Part shown: in pieces, positions 52,464 through 61,273 of the stretch | How positions within the stretch are numbered: the first letter of the stretch is position 1 | How the letters are laid out: each line of letters starts with the position of its first letter | NCBI GenBank assembly: GCA_035561355.1 | Contig: DATMXS010000095.1 | Span: forward strand, 12,909-76,908 | Length of the DNA: 64,000 nucleotides | Direction of reading: 5' to 3' | Origin: DATMXS01 sp035561355 | Lineage (GTDB): Bacteria; Acidobacteriota; Terriglobia; Bryobacterales; Bryobacteraceae | Program-made: the position numbers and the translations under genes | The notes under the pieces: generated by a model | What the model saw: only the letters and a program-made list of their open reading frames with translations | What the model was told of the DNA's origin: nothing | Database searches by the model: none

Positions 52464-53711
52464 TTACAACGAGTACACGCGGCCCCTGTGCTGGCCCACC
52501 AGGATCTGGAACAGCCGGTGCGCGATCAGCTCATGAACGTTGAGCAACTCGCGGTTGGCTGCCGCGATTTCATGGGGATCCTGCGTATTCGTCGCGCCGC
52601 CGCCGCGCTTGAGCGCGTCAGTCGCTTCGTTGATGATCGGGTCCGTCGAAACCTCACCCGCCATCTCCCAGAGGGTGATGAAGCGGTCCACCGCCGTGGG
52701 GAAGCTCACCTCGAAAACGCCCCAGTTGCTGGTGGTGCGGGGCGGCTTGTAGTCCAGGTTGAAAGGCCCGTTGTAGTCGTAAGCGCGCAGGAGCACGAGG
52801 ACATTCAACCAATCGAGCGGGTTCACCAGGCCGATGGCGATGTCCACATCGTGCTTTAGGCGGTACCCGTCGTTGATGTCGAAGTGCCACAGCTTGCCGT
52901 GCAGCAGCGCGCGTGCGATGCAGGCTCGAGGCGCGGCGCCCCACATCAACTCGTGCAGATACTCGGGATTCAGGCCGACCATCTCCGGGTGCGTAAGCAG
53001 GCCGGAGTGGATAAAGCCGAGCATGGCGTCCGAGGTGGGCAACAGAATTTCCGCGGCCGGCTCGAACGGCTTGGCCTCCATACAGTGCTTCAGGGTCGGG
53101 CGGTTGCGCTTGCTCGCGATCTCGATATCGATCTCGCAGGCGGCGTTGAGACCCTCGGCGTACCACTTCAGCGTCTGGACCTCGTCGATCGCGCCCTGCA
53201 CCTGGTAGCCGAGCGACCCCGGCCAGTACACCGCGAACGACGCTCCAAGCTCATGGCCGATCCTCACGGTATTGCAGAGGCGGTATTTCGCGTACTCGCG
53301 GACCTCAGGCGCTTCCGCTGCCGGGCTGGCCGCGAATACTTCGTGATGAAAGGTCTCGGTGGTGACCATCGAGCACTTCACGCCGGTGCGGTTCAGTGCG
53401 GCGTTGATGCCGGCGACGATCTCCCACTGACGGTCCGTGCCGATGGCGTCGGCCGGGATCACGTCGGTATCGTGCGTAGTCCAGTGGGCGATGCCGATCT
53501 CGGCCCACTTGTCGATGACCTGCTCATAGGTGACGGGCGTGCGCGTTGGTGCGTGGAAGAGTGCTTGCCCCTGGTAAGCGGCCGCCCACTGGGGGCCGGA
53601 GATGTAGAAGTTTCGGCGCACGTCCGGCGGGTAGGATCCGCCGCAGGCATTGACGAGCCGCTTGACGAGCGCCTGCTGCTGGTTGACGGCGACAGGTTCC
53701 ATCAGAGCCAT
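52464..53711 (-). CDS. xylA: Xylose isomerase (actinobacterial-type, divergent)
   Basis: The product has 415 residues. The TIM-barrel retains all expected catalytic and metal residues: HDTD (His80, Asp83), EAKPFEP (Glu212, Lys214), GLNPEYLHE (Glu250, His253), HFDIND (Asp278), KHDVDI (Asp288, Asp290) and NLDYKP (Asp320). These match the short (class I, Streptomyces-like) XylA pattern. The surrounding sequence is divergent and a few substrate-side residues differ, so another aldose could be preferred. It follows the ABC exporter gene by 78 bases. No xylulokinase is nearby. Confidence 0.83.
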   Translation of the reverse strand: MALMEPVAVNQQQALVKRLVNACGGSYPPDVRRNFYISGPQWAAAYQGQALFHAPTRTPVTYEQVIDKWAEIGIAHWTTHDTDVIPADAIGTDRQWEIVAGINAALNRTGVKCSMVTTETFHHEVFAASPAAEAPEVREYAKYRLCNTVRIGHELGASFAVYWPGSLGYQVQGAIDEVQTLKWYAEGLNAACEIDIEIASKRNRPTLKHCMEAKPFEPAAEILLPTSDAMLGFIHSGLLTHPEMVGLNPEYLHELMWGAAPRACIARALLHGKLWHFDINDGYRLKHDVDIAIGLVNPLDWLNVLVLLRAYDYNGPFNLDYKPPRTTSNWGVFEVSFPTAVDRFITLWEMAGEVSTDPIINEATDALKRGGGATNTQDPHEIAAANRELLNVHELIAHRLFQILVGQHRGRVYSL

Positions 53712-53789
53712 GATACGAAGGAAGCAGGAACTGGGAGCAAGGAGGAATCGGACGTCGTTTCCTAGCTTCTGCTCACTGCTGCTCGCTTT

Positions 53790-55529
53790 CTAGATGCTCT
53801 CCAACTCCTCTTCAAGGAGTTGTTTCTGGTAGAGGTCCGCGTAGTACCCGCCGAGCCCGATCAGTTCTCCGTGGGAGCCCTGTTCGGCGATTCTGCCGTT
53901 CTCGATCACCACGATGCGATCGGCTTGGCGCACGGTGGAGACGCGGTGCGAAATCAGAATTGTGGTCCGGCCACGCATGATCTCCGCAAGCCGCGTGAGA
54001 ATGCGCTCCTCGGTAAGCGTGTCCACACTCGAGAGTGCGTCGTCGAGAATCAGGATTTTCGGATCGCGCAGAATCGCGCGCGCGATGGCCGTGCGCTGCT
54101 TCTGCCCGCCGGAGAGCGTAAGGCCGCGCTCGCCTACCATGGTCTGATAACCGTTCGGGAAGCTCTCGACGTCAGCCGCGAGGCCCGCGACGTCGGCCGC
54201 CCACCGGATACGCTCCTCGGTGGCCTGTTCCACGCCGAAGGCGATGTTCTCCGCGAGCGTACTGGAAAACAGGAAGGTCTCCTGCGGCACCAGCCCGATA
54301 TTGCGGCGCAGTTCGTCGGGCGAGACAGCACGCAGGTCGATGCCGTCGAGCAGCACAGCGCCTTCGGTCGGATCCAGCAGGCGCGGGATCAGGCGTATCA
54401 GAGTGCTCTTGCCGCTCCCGGTGTGGCCGACGATGGCGACGGTTTCGCCGGCGCGAATCTCGAGATCGACAGCATCGAGCGCACGACCGGTGGAGTAGGC
54501 CACGGAGACACCACGGAACTCGATCGCGCCGCGGACATCGCCGAGCGGCGTAGCGGCGGCCGGCGCCGCAATGGTGGGCGTCTCATCAAGCACCGCGCCG
54601 ATGCGCGCGAGCGACGCGCTGCCGCGCTGCATCAGGTTCACCACCCAGCCCATCGCGATCATGGGCCAGATGAGCATGCCCATATACGTGTTGAACATCA
54701 CGAAACCGCCGAGCGTAATGTGCCCGTTCAACACGCGATAACCGCCGACCCAGAGCACTACCAAAAACGTCACGCCGATCAACCCTTGCAGCAGCGGCAT
54801 GAACATCGCCGAAACCTTCACCAGCCCGAGGTTTTGGACGATGTATTCGCGGTTCAGCTTTTCGAACTGGACCTGCTCGGCGTCCTCCTGCGCATAGGCG
54901 CGCACGACCCGCACGCCTGCGAGCGTCTCCTGGACGCGGCTCGAGATGTCCGCCAACTTCGCCTGGATGCGTTCGAAGCGGTCATGAATGATGCGGCCGA
55001 AGTACACGACGGCGAGGCTGACGAGGGGTGCGGGCAGAATCGCGATCAGGGTCAGGGGCCAGTCCGTCCAGAGCATCACCGCGATGGTGAGGATGAACGT
55101 GAGCGACGTCTCGGTCCAGTACATCGTGCCTGGCCCGAGCATCATTCGGACGGCGTTGAGGTCGTTTGTGGAGCGCGACATCAGATCGCCGGTTCGCATC
55201 TTCGAATAGAAGTCAGGCGAGAGCGAGACGAGGTGGCGGAAGATGTCGTTCCGCAAGTCGTATTCGATGTCGCGTGAAATGCCGATCAGGATGACGCGCA
55301 TCCAATACTGAAAAAGGCCTTTGATCGCTGAAAGGCCGACCCAGCCTGCGCAGAAAAGGAACACGGTCCGGAGAGCAACGGCCTGCGTAAGCGCGTCGAT
55401 GCCGCCTTTGATGAGCAGCGGCATTGCGGCGCTCGTCACGTCTTTGAGGATCAGCGCGCCGAACCCGAGCGCGTACGCGCGGCGATAGCGCCACATGTAC
55501 GGGCTCAGCCTGCGGTACGCGTCCTTCAT
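53790..55529 (-). CDS. ABC exporter half-transporter with degenerate Walker B (MdlA/YheI/TM287-like)
   Basis: The product has 579 residues from the ATG at 55529 (MKDAYRRLSPYMW); a GTG five codons upstream is possible. Six membrane segments occupy about 20-310. The NBD has Walker A GHTGSGKST (about 368), LVPQETFLFS (Q-loop), LSGGQKQR (about 465) and ILDDALSSVD (about 490). The catalytic Glu after Walker B is Asp, as in MdlA, YheI and TM287, which work only as heterodimers with a canonical partner. No partner gene is adjacent. The context (lpxC, pgsA, YdcF) suggests lipid or envelope export, but an MsbA role is not assured. Confidence 0.85.
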   Translation of the reverse strand: MKDAYRRLSPYMWRYRRAYALGFGALILKDVTSAAMPLLIKGGIDALTQAVALRTVFLFCAGWVGLSAIKGLFQYWMRVILIGISRDIEYDLRNDIFRHLVSLSPDFYSKMRTGDLMSRSTNDLNAVRMMLGPGTMYWTETSLTFILTIAVMLWTDWPLTLIAILPAPLVSLAVVYFGRIIHDRFERIQAKLADISSRVQETLAGVRVVRAYAQEDAEQVQFEKLNREYIVQNLGLVKVSAMFMPLLQGLIGVTFLVVLWVGGYRVLNGHITLGGFVMFNTYMGMLIWPMIAMGWVVNLMQRGSASLARIGAVLDETPTIAAPAAATPLGDVRGAIEFRGVSVAYSTGRALDAVDLEIRAGETVAIVGHTGSGKSTLIRLIPRLLDPTEGAVLLDGIDLRAVSPDELRRNIGLVPQETFLFSSTLAENIAFGVEQATEERIRWAADVAGLAADVESFPNGYQTMVGERGLTLSGGQKQRTAIARAILRDPKILILDDALSSVDTLTEERILTRLAEIMRGRTTILISHRVSTVRQADRIVVIENGRIAEQGSHGELIGLGGYYADLYQKQLLEEELESI

Positions 55530-55576
55530 GCCGCCATCTTTCACGAAGCCACCCTTCCGAAACCCATGCCAGTTTC

Positions 55577-56170
55577 TTAAAATCCCATACCCGCCCAGGT
55601 TGCAAACGTCTTGCTCCACTCCAGGAAAAGGACCTTCTGCGCCTGACGAGTCCTCCACCAGTCGTCCGGTTTGAAGTACTTATCCGGAGCTGCGATCACG
55701 CGGAAGTCGTTTGCCGGCGCGAAGCGGGCGTAGGCTTTCCGGGTGCGCCGGGTGTGGTAATTGTTTGTCACCGCCAGAAACTTGCGCACACCGCGGCGGC
55801 GCAGTTCACGTACAGTTTTCGCAGCCTCCTCAATTGTGTTTGCTGCGTCGAGAGGAAACGAAACCAGCCACTCGGATGGGCACCCGTTCCGGACCGCGAA
55901 TTCGATCGCGGGCTCGGATTCGGGCCGGCCATACGTGCAGCACGGACCACTCACGAGCGCCTTGGGCGCGTACCCTTCACGGATGAGCTCACAGGCTTTC
56001 AGGATACGATTCCCAAACTGATCACCGGCCAGCACCACGATCATCTCCGCTTTCGCCGGAGGGTCCTCGTTCACCAGGAATGAGCCGGCCGCGCGCAGCC
56101 ACGCCGCCCGCGTCGCGATCAGGCCGATGACTAGAATGAGAGGGAGAAACCAATACCAGCGGCGAACCAC
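55577..56170 (-). CDS. YdcF/ElyC-family (DUF218) membrane-anchored protein
   Basis: The product has 197 residues from a GTG at 56170. One N-terminal membrane segment (about 5-25) is followed by the DUF218 domain: MIVVLAGDQFGNRILKACELIREGYAPKALVSG, an ANTIEEAAKTVRELRRRGVRKFLAVTNNYHTRRTRKAYAR block with the conserved Glu, Asn and His. The family includes ElyC and SanA, which affect envelope integrity; the exact activity is not established. It lies three bases after the PH-like gene and 47 before the ABC exporter. Confidence 0.82.
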   Translation of the reverse strand: MVRRWYWFLPLILVIGLIATRAAWLRAAGSFLVNEDPPAKAEMIVVLAGDQFGNRILKACELIREGYAPKALVSGPCCTYGRPESEPAIEFAVRNGCPSEWLVSFPLDAANTIEEAAKTVRELRRRGVRKFLAVTNNYHTRRTRKAYARFAPANDFRVIAAPDKYFKPDDWWRTRQAQKVLFLEWSKTFATWAGMGF

Positions 56171-56173
56171 GAA

Positions 56174-56731
56174 CTATTCTTCGTCCGTGGGTCCGTCGGG
56201 GTCAAGGTGCCGAACCGTTTTCAGCCGTTGGTACAACCGCTCCACCTCAGCTTCATCCTCCGGCCGCAACAGCCGGTACCGAGGTGACGCCAGGGAACGG
56301 CTTGCAGCGGTCTGGGTATCTTCACCCCAGAACTTGCGGTACGGCTGCCCATCGATGAGGGCCTCGCGCGCACCACGCCGCAACTGACGGAGAAGACCGC
56401 GAACCGAATCGATGTCACCGGGATACACGAGCGCAACGCGGCTGTTATCGAACAGGGTGATGTGAACGATCAGCGGCGATTCAAAGCTGCGATCCACGCG
56501 GCGAATGTCGAGCCAGGGTATGACGCGCCTGCCGATGGTGAGGTGCGTGTCGTGGATCTCGATGGAGGGCCGCAGCCCGAGGAACAACAGCACAGCCGAA
56601 CTTCCCAGGAACAGCGCCGCAGCAACGAATGCCGGCGGCCAGGAGAGGCCTGCCCAGACCGACAGAACACCGAGCGCGCATACGGCGAGCCCGGTCTGAA
56701 GGTAATACCTGGATGTTACGTAGCGCGTCAC
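56174..56731 (-). CDS. Membrane protein with bacterial PH-like domain
   Basis: The product has 185 residues from a GTG at 56731 (VTRYVTSRYYLQTGL), chosen because GGGAGGGGG lies upstream; the longer open frame extends into pgsA without family support. Two membrane segments (about 10-30 and 33-52) precede a beta-rich stretch PSIEIHDTHLTIGRRVIPWL to SRVALVYPGD that resembles bacterial PH (bPH) domains. The C-terminal 60 residues are charged. The function is unknown; it sits among lipid and envelope genes (lpxC, pgsA, ydcF-like). Confidence 0.65.
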   Translation of the reverse strand: MTRYVTSRYYLQTGLAVCALGVLSVWAGLSWPPAFVAAALFLGSSAVLLFLGLRPSIEIHDTHLTIGRRVIPWLDIRRVDRSFESPLIVHITLFDNSRVALVYPGDIDSVRGLLRQLRRGAREALIDGQPYRKFWGEDTQTAASRSLASPRYRLLRPEDEAEVERLYQRLKTVRHLDPDGPTDEE

Positions 56732-56778
56732 CGGCCCACATCCCCCTCCCCTTAGCCTACCCCGTGAATGAAGGACCG

Positions 56779-57342
56779 TCAATGTACAGGTGTCTCGCGT
56801 TTGTTTAAGAGAGTGACGACGGCGCGCCGAATGTAGTCTACGCCGCTCCACGCCGTGCCTGCGGCAACCAGCCAGAGCAGCGGCCGTGCCAGACCCTCCA
56901 ACTCCGGGCGTGGAAACGCGAGATGGACAAGTGCCACGAGCGCCCCTGCGATCTGGAGGAAGGTACTGATCTTCCCCCACATGCTTGGCGGGAAGCTCCG
57001 GTACTTCGTAAAGAGGATCGCCGCAGCGACCATTGCCAGGATCAGGAGGTCGCGGCCGAACACCAGCGCTACAAGCCAGATCGGCGCCGCTCCAGCAATC
57101 CCGAGCGCGAGCCACGCGCCATTCAGAAGCGCTTTGTCAGCAACCGGGTCGAGGTAAGCTCCGATGCGAGTCAACCATCCGAAACGCCGGGCGAGGAAGC
57201 CGTCCAGGCCGTCTGTCGCCGCCGCGACCACAAAAATCGCAAGCGCACGGCGATAGTCGCCGGCGGCGATCGCCGTCACGGCGAACGGCACCAGCACGAG
57301 CCGCGACAGCGTTAGCAGGTTGGGGAGGTTCGTCCAGCGCAC
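56779..57342 (-). CDS. pgsA: CDP-diacylglycerol-glycerol-3-phosphate phosphatidyltransferase
   Basis: The product has 187 residues from a GTG at 57342 (VRWTNLPNLLTLSRLVL). The CDP-alcohol phosphotransferase motif is DGLDGFLARRFGWLTRIGAYLDPVADK, matching D-G-x2-A-R-x8-G-x3-D-x3-D in its spaced acidic residues (DGLDG-LAR-G-LDPVAD). Four to five membrane segments follow. It makes phosphatidylglycerophosphate, the first step to phosphatidylglycerol. GGGGGG lies upstream as ribosome-binding site. It lies 28 bases after lpxC. Confidence 0.88.
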   Translation of the reverse strand: MRWTNLPNLLTLSRLVLVPFAVTAIAAGDYRRALAIFVVAAATDGLDGFLARRFGWLTRIGAYLDPVADKALLNGAWLALGIAGAAPIWLVALVFGRDLLILAMVAAAILFTKYRSFPPSMWGKISTFLQIAGALVALVHLAFPRPELEGLARPLLWLVAAGTAWSGVDYIRRAVVTLLNKRETPVH

Positions 57343-57370
57343 CGACCCCCCAGCATAACGCGTACACCGC

Positions 57371-58261
57371 TCAGGATACGAGCGTCTCGACCACACGTTT
57401 CGTGAGTTGATCGAAGCTGATGACCTCGTAAAGCGTCCGGTCACTCATAATCCGATTCACCACCGCAACGTGCATGGCATGGCCGGCACGCTCGGCGATA
57501 ACGTGGGCGAGCAGCGGGCGTCCCAAAAGTGTGAGATCGCCGATCAGGTCCAGGGCCTTGTGGCGGCACGGCTCGTCCGGAAAGCGGAGCCCGCCCGGGT
57601 TTCGGACGCCATTGTCATCGAAACACACCGCGCTTTCGAGTGAAGCACCGCGAATCAGGCCCATGTCGCGCATGCGTTCCAGTTCCTGCGAGAACCCGAA
57701 GGTGCGTGCCGGCGCGATCTCGGCCGCGTAGCGCTCCGGCGTCACCTCCAGTTCCAGGACTTGCCGGCCCACCATGGGATGCGGGAAATCGACGTCGCAC
57801 GTCAGGCGGAAACTGTCCGAAGGCAGGATCGAAATCCGGCGGCCGCGGTCCTCGAGGGTGACCGGGCGGCGGATCCGGAGATAGCGCCTGAGTCTGCGGT
57901 ACTGCTTGCGGCCTGCCTGCGCGAGAAGGTTTACGAATGGCTCGCCGCTTCCGTCGAGAATGGGCACCTCGAGATTGTCGATCTCGATGTAGGCGTTGTC
58001 GATGCCCATGCTGTAGAAAGCGCTCAGCAGATGCTCAGTGGTGGAGATCAGGACGCCCTGCCGCATCAGGCTGGTGGCGTAACTGACGCGCGCGACGTTT
58101 TTCCAGATCGCCGGAATGGGGAAGCGGTCCAGATCGGTTCTGAGGAAAACGATGCCGACACCTGGCGGGGCGGGCATTATCCGGATCTTCACCGGCACGC
58201 CGCTGTGCAGACCTACGCCTGCGGCCTCCACCGGCCGTTCAATGGTGGTTTCAAATCGCAC
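57371..58261 (-). CDS. lpxC: UDP-3-O-acyl-N-acetylglucosamine deacetylase (lipid A)
   Basis: The product has 296 residues from a GTG at 58261 (VRFETTIERPVEAAGVGLHSG), preceded by GGAG; this matches the family N-terminus, while the longer frame adds 74 unrelated residues. Zinc and catalytic residues: TTEHLLSAFY (His and catalytic Glu), LDGSGEPF, RTFGFSQELERM, and HKALDLIGDLTLLG (two ligands His, Asp). The final AERAGHAMHVAVV has the catalytic His. It commits UDP-GlcNAc derivatives to lipid A, so the organism makes LPS. It is divergent from polA. Confidence 0.95.
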   Translation of the reverse strand: MRFETTIERPVEAAGVGLHSGVPVKIRIMPAPPGVGIVFLRTDLDRFPIPAIWKNVARVSYATSLMRQGVLISTTEHLLSAFYSMGIDNAYIEIDNLEVPILDGSGEPFVNLLAQAGRKQYRRLRRYLRIRRPVTLEDRGRRISILPSDSFRLTCDVDFPHPMVGRQVLELEVTPERYAAEIAPARTFGFSQELERMRDMGLIRGASLESAVCFDDNGVRNPGGLRFPDEPCRHKALDLIGDLTLLGRPLLAHVIAERAGHAMHVAVVNRIMSDRTLYEVISFDQLTKRVVETLVS

Positions 58262-58425
58262 TAGGTCTCCATGAGGCACTCTCGTGGCCGAACTACAAGT
58301 CCTTGCTCTGCAGCCACATCGGTCTTGGCTGGTGTGGCTAAATCGCGACACTTTCGCTTGAATCCGTGTCGCTGCCGCACCTCGCCGCCGTGCCGCGCGG
58401 AGGCGGCAGGCCAGGTCACGCGGGC

Positions 58426-58431
58426 TACAAT
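58426..58431 (+). promoter_or_regulatory. -10-like hexamer TACAAT for polA
   Basis: TACAAT ends eight bases before the polA ATG, so the transcript would start at or one base from the A of ATG. No -35 and no ribosome-binding site are visible. Confidence 0.5.
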
Positions 58432-58439
58432 GGGCCATC

Positions 58440-61043
58440 ATGGCGCGTCCAAGGCTTTTTCTGATCGATTCCTTTGGCTTCATCTTCCGTGCGTTTCACG
58501 CCCGCGCGCGCCAGGCGATGACGCCGATGCGGACCAGCTCCGGCATTCCAACCGAGGCCGTTTTCATCTTTAACAACATGCTGCGGAAGCTGGCTGCAGC
58601 CTATAAGCCGCAGCATATGGCGGCGGTATTCGAGAGTTCCGCACCGACCTTCCGTTCGCAGGAATTCGCCGAGTACAAGGCGAACCGCTCCGAGATGCCG
58701 GACGACCTCGCGCAGCAGATCCCCTGGGTGCGGCGCCTGCTCGAAGCAATGCGTGTCCCGATTCTGGAGTACGAGGGGTATGAGGCGGATGACGTGATCG
58801 GCGCCATCACGCGGCGCGCCGAGGAAGCGGGCGCCGAGGTCGTGATCGTTTCAAGCGACAAGGACATGCTCCAGCTCGTCAACGAGCGCGTGTCCATGTT
58901 CAACCCCATTTATGAGGACCTTTGGTACGATCCCCCCAAGGTTGAGGAGAAGATGGGGGTGAAGCCGCAGCAGGTGGCGGATCTGCTGGCCCTGAAGGGC
59001 GATGCTATCGACAACATCCCCGGCGCGCCCGGCATCGGCGACAAGGGCGCCCGCGACCTGATCCTACGTTTCGGCTCGGTGGAGCAGGCGCTCGACCGCG
59101 CTGCGGAAGTCGAGCGCAAGATGTACCGCGAGAGTCTCCAGCAAAACCGTGAGCGCATCGAGATGAGCAAGCGCCTCGCGACCATTCAGACGGACATTCC
59201 CATCGAGTTCTGCCTGGACGCCGTTCGCGTGGAGCCGCCGGACACAGCCGCGCTCAAGCAGATCTATAAGGACCTCGAGTTCTACAGTCTTCTGAGGGAG
59301 ATGGGGCCCGAAGCCGATACTCGAACGCGCGATTACGCCGCGCTCGAGACGGCCGAAGCGGTCGCTGAGTTCCTGGCGGAGATCCCGCCGGGCGTTCCTG
59401 TCGCGGTCACTTACGGGTCCGGTTGCTCCGGGCAGGATGCAGGTGGAACGGGCATCTTCGCCGCCGCGGCCCAGGACTACCTCGGCATCGCGTGGCAGCC
59501 CGCGCACGGGCGCGCGGTTCCGCTCGAATTGGCGGAGCCGCTGCGTCCTCTGCTTGAAGACCCCGATCGCCCCAAGATCTCCCACGACATCAAGGCCGTT
59601 CTGCTCGCGGTCTGGGCCCGCGGCATCGAGCCGAAAGGGTGTGCGGAGGATGTGATGCTATACGGCTTCCTCCTCAGCGCCGACCCGGGCAACTGCTCGC
59701 TTGAAGTGCTGGCCCGGCGTTACCTCGATCGAAAGCTCGAGCAGGCCGTGGAGCATCAGGCTGATTCCGTTCTGGAGCTCGCCGCACGGCTCGGACGTGA
59801 AGTGGACGAACGCGGGCTGCGCGACGTCTATCGACGCATCGATCTCCCACTTGTCCCCGTGCTGGCGCGAATGGAGCGGACTGGCATCCGCATCAACCCC
59901 GAGGAACTGCGCCGGATCTCGGGCGTGCTCGACGGCGAGGCGCAGCGCCTAGCGGGGGAGGTGTACGCGCTCGCCGGCCGGGCCTTCAACATCAACTCAC
60001 CACAGCAACTCGGCAAAGTTCTCTTCGAGGAGATGACGCTTCCGATGCCGGTCAAGTACGGCAAGGGGAAGACGATCTCCACCGCGGCTGACGTGCTCGA
60101 AGACCTCGCCGCCGAACACGAGATCTGCCGCAAGGTGCTCGATTACAGGCAGGTTACCAAGCTGAAGGGTACGTATGTAGACGCGCTCCCGGCGCTGATG
60201 GACCGTGACACGCACCGCATCCACACGTCGTTCAACCAGGTCGGCGCGGCCACCGGCCGGTTGTCGTCATCGAACCCGAATCTTCAGAACATCCCGATTC
60301 GGACCGAGATGGGCCGCGAGATTCGCGCCGCCTTTGTGCCGCGGGAGGGCTGGAAGCTGATCGTGGCCGATTACTCGCAGATCGAACTCCGGTTGCTGGC
60401 GCATTTCTCGGCTGACCCGGTGCTCGTCGCAGCATTTCGAAACGGCGAGGACATTCATACGCGCACCGCAGCAGAAGTGTTCGGCGTGCCGCCGCTCATG
60501 ATTAACGGCGAGCTTCGCCGCCGCGCCAAAGCGGTGAACTTCGGCATCGTTTACGGCTTGAGTGCGTTCGGCCTGGCCGGCCAGCTCGGCATTCCGCAAC
60601 GCGAAGCCCAGACGTACATCGACAACTACTTCGCGCGCTACGCCGGAGTAAAGAAGTTCATCGAAAAGACAATCACCGAAGTGCGGAAGTGCGGCGTCAC
60701 GCGCACGCTTTTCGGCCGGGAACGGCCCATCCCGGAAATGAACAGCAGGAACTCGAACCAGCGTGGATTCGCGGAGCGAACGGCAGTGAATACGCCGCTC
60801 CAGGGCACCGCCGCCGATCTCATCAAACTGGCGATGATCAGAATCGACGCCGAAATCGAGCGGCGCGGTTTGGAAAGCCGGATGCTCCTTCAGGTCCACG
60901 ACGAGCTGCTGTTCGAGTGCCCGCCCGCGGAGCTGGACGAGATGCGGTCGCTCGTCAAGAGGTCGATGGAGAATGTGCATCAGCTGGAAGTGCCGGTGAT
61001 CGCCGATGTCGGCGCGGGCGACAACTGGCGCGACGCGAAATAG
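58440..61043 (+). CDS. polA: DNA polymerase I without an intact proofreading site
   Basis: The product has 867 residues. The 5' nuclease domain shows LFLIDSFGFIFRAFHA, YEADDVIGAITR and VSSDKDMLQLV (to about 290). The polymerase has motif A VADYSQIELRLLAHFS (about 640), motif B RRRAKAVNFGIVYGLSAFG (about 695) and motif C LQVHDELLFE (about 820). In the 3'-5' exonuclease region (about 300-470) the metal-binding DxE is missing (VAVTYGSGC stands where DTET is expected) and the second Asp is also replaced. It should therefore lack proofreading, as in Taq polymerase. It acts in Okazaki fragment processing and repair. Confidence 0.95.
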   Translation: MARPRLFLIDSFGFIFRAFHARARQAMTPMRTSSGIPTEAVFIFNNMLRKLAAAYKPQHMAAVFESSAPTFRSQEFAEYKANRSEMPDDLAQQIPWVRRLLEAMRVPILEYEGYEADDVIGAITRRAEEAGAEVVIVSSDKDMLQLVNERVSMFNPIYEDLWYDPPKVEEKMGVKPQQVADLLALKGDAIDNIPGAPGIGDKGARDLILRFGSVEQALDRAAEVERKMYRESLQQNRERIEMSKRLATIQTDIPIEFCLDAVRVEPPDTAALKQIYKDLEFYSLLREMGPEADTRTRDYAALETAEAVAEFLAEIPPGVPVAVTYGSGCSGQDAGGTGIFAAAAQDYLGIAWQPAHGRAVPLELAEPLRPLLEDPDRPKISHDIKAVLLAVWARGIEPKGCAEDVMLYGFLLSADPGNCSLEVLARRYLDRKLEQAVEHQADSVLELAARLGREVDERGLRDVYRRIDLPLVPVLARMERTGIRINPEELRRISGVLDGEAQRLAGEVYALAGRAFNINSPQQLGKVLFEEMTLPMPVKYGKGKTISTAADVLEDLAAEHEICRKVLDYRQVTKLKGTYVDALPALMDRDTHRIHTSFNQVGAATGRLSSSNPNLQNIPIRTEMGREIRAAFVPREGWKLIVADYSQIELRLLAHFSADPVLVAAFRNGEDIHTRTAAEVFGVPPLMINGELRRRAKAVNFGIVYGLSAFGLAGQLGIPQREAQTYIDNYFARYAGVKKFIEKTITEVRKCGVTRTLFGRERPIPEMNSRNSNQRGFAERTAVNTPLQGTAADLIKLAMIRIDAEIERRGLESRMLLQVHDELLFECPPAELDEMRSLVKRSMENVHQLEVPVIADVGAGDNWRDAK

Positions 61044-61048
61044 AGTCT

Positions 61049-61273
61049 CTACGCCGAGGGCGCAGGGAGGACGGGAAGTCCGAGCCGCCGCAACTGCGCT
61101 TCTACCGTATCCGGGCTGAGGCGCGTCGCGTCGTAATCCACCACCAGGCCGTCCAGCGCAGGAGTGGGGACAACGCGGGCCATGCCATAGATGCTGTGAG
61201 CGTCCGAGACGCGCTGCAGCAGCTTGTCATCGAGGGGGCGTTCGAGGGTGAAGCGGACCTGTACCTTCGTCAT
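61049..61273 (-). CDS. 74-residue protein, possibly HMA-like fold without metal site
   Basis: The product has 74 residues. The pattern of strand-helix-strand-strand-helix (VQVRFTLERP, KLLQRVSDAHSIYG, ARVVPTPALDGLVVDYDATRL, DTVEAQLRRLGLPV) resembles the heavy-metal-associated (HMA) fold, but the CxxC metal motif is absent. The start overlaps the end of the trmJ-like gene by 47 bases in another frame. It is convergent with polA, five bases between stops. The function is unknown. Confidence 0.6.
   Translation of the reverse strand: MTKVQVRFTLERPLDDKLLQRVSDAHSIYGMARVVPTPALDGLVVDYDATRLSPDTVEAQLRRLGLPVLPAPSA

Noticed and set aside
53820..55277. Open frame of 485 codons opposite the ABC exporter
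   Set aside because: Antisense shadow; the minus-strand protein has all ABC motifs.
58262..58483. Longer open frame for LpxC (start at 58483)
   Set aside because: It would run past the polA start and adds 74 low-quality residues; the GTG at 58261 matches the LpxC N-terminus and has a GGAG site.
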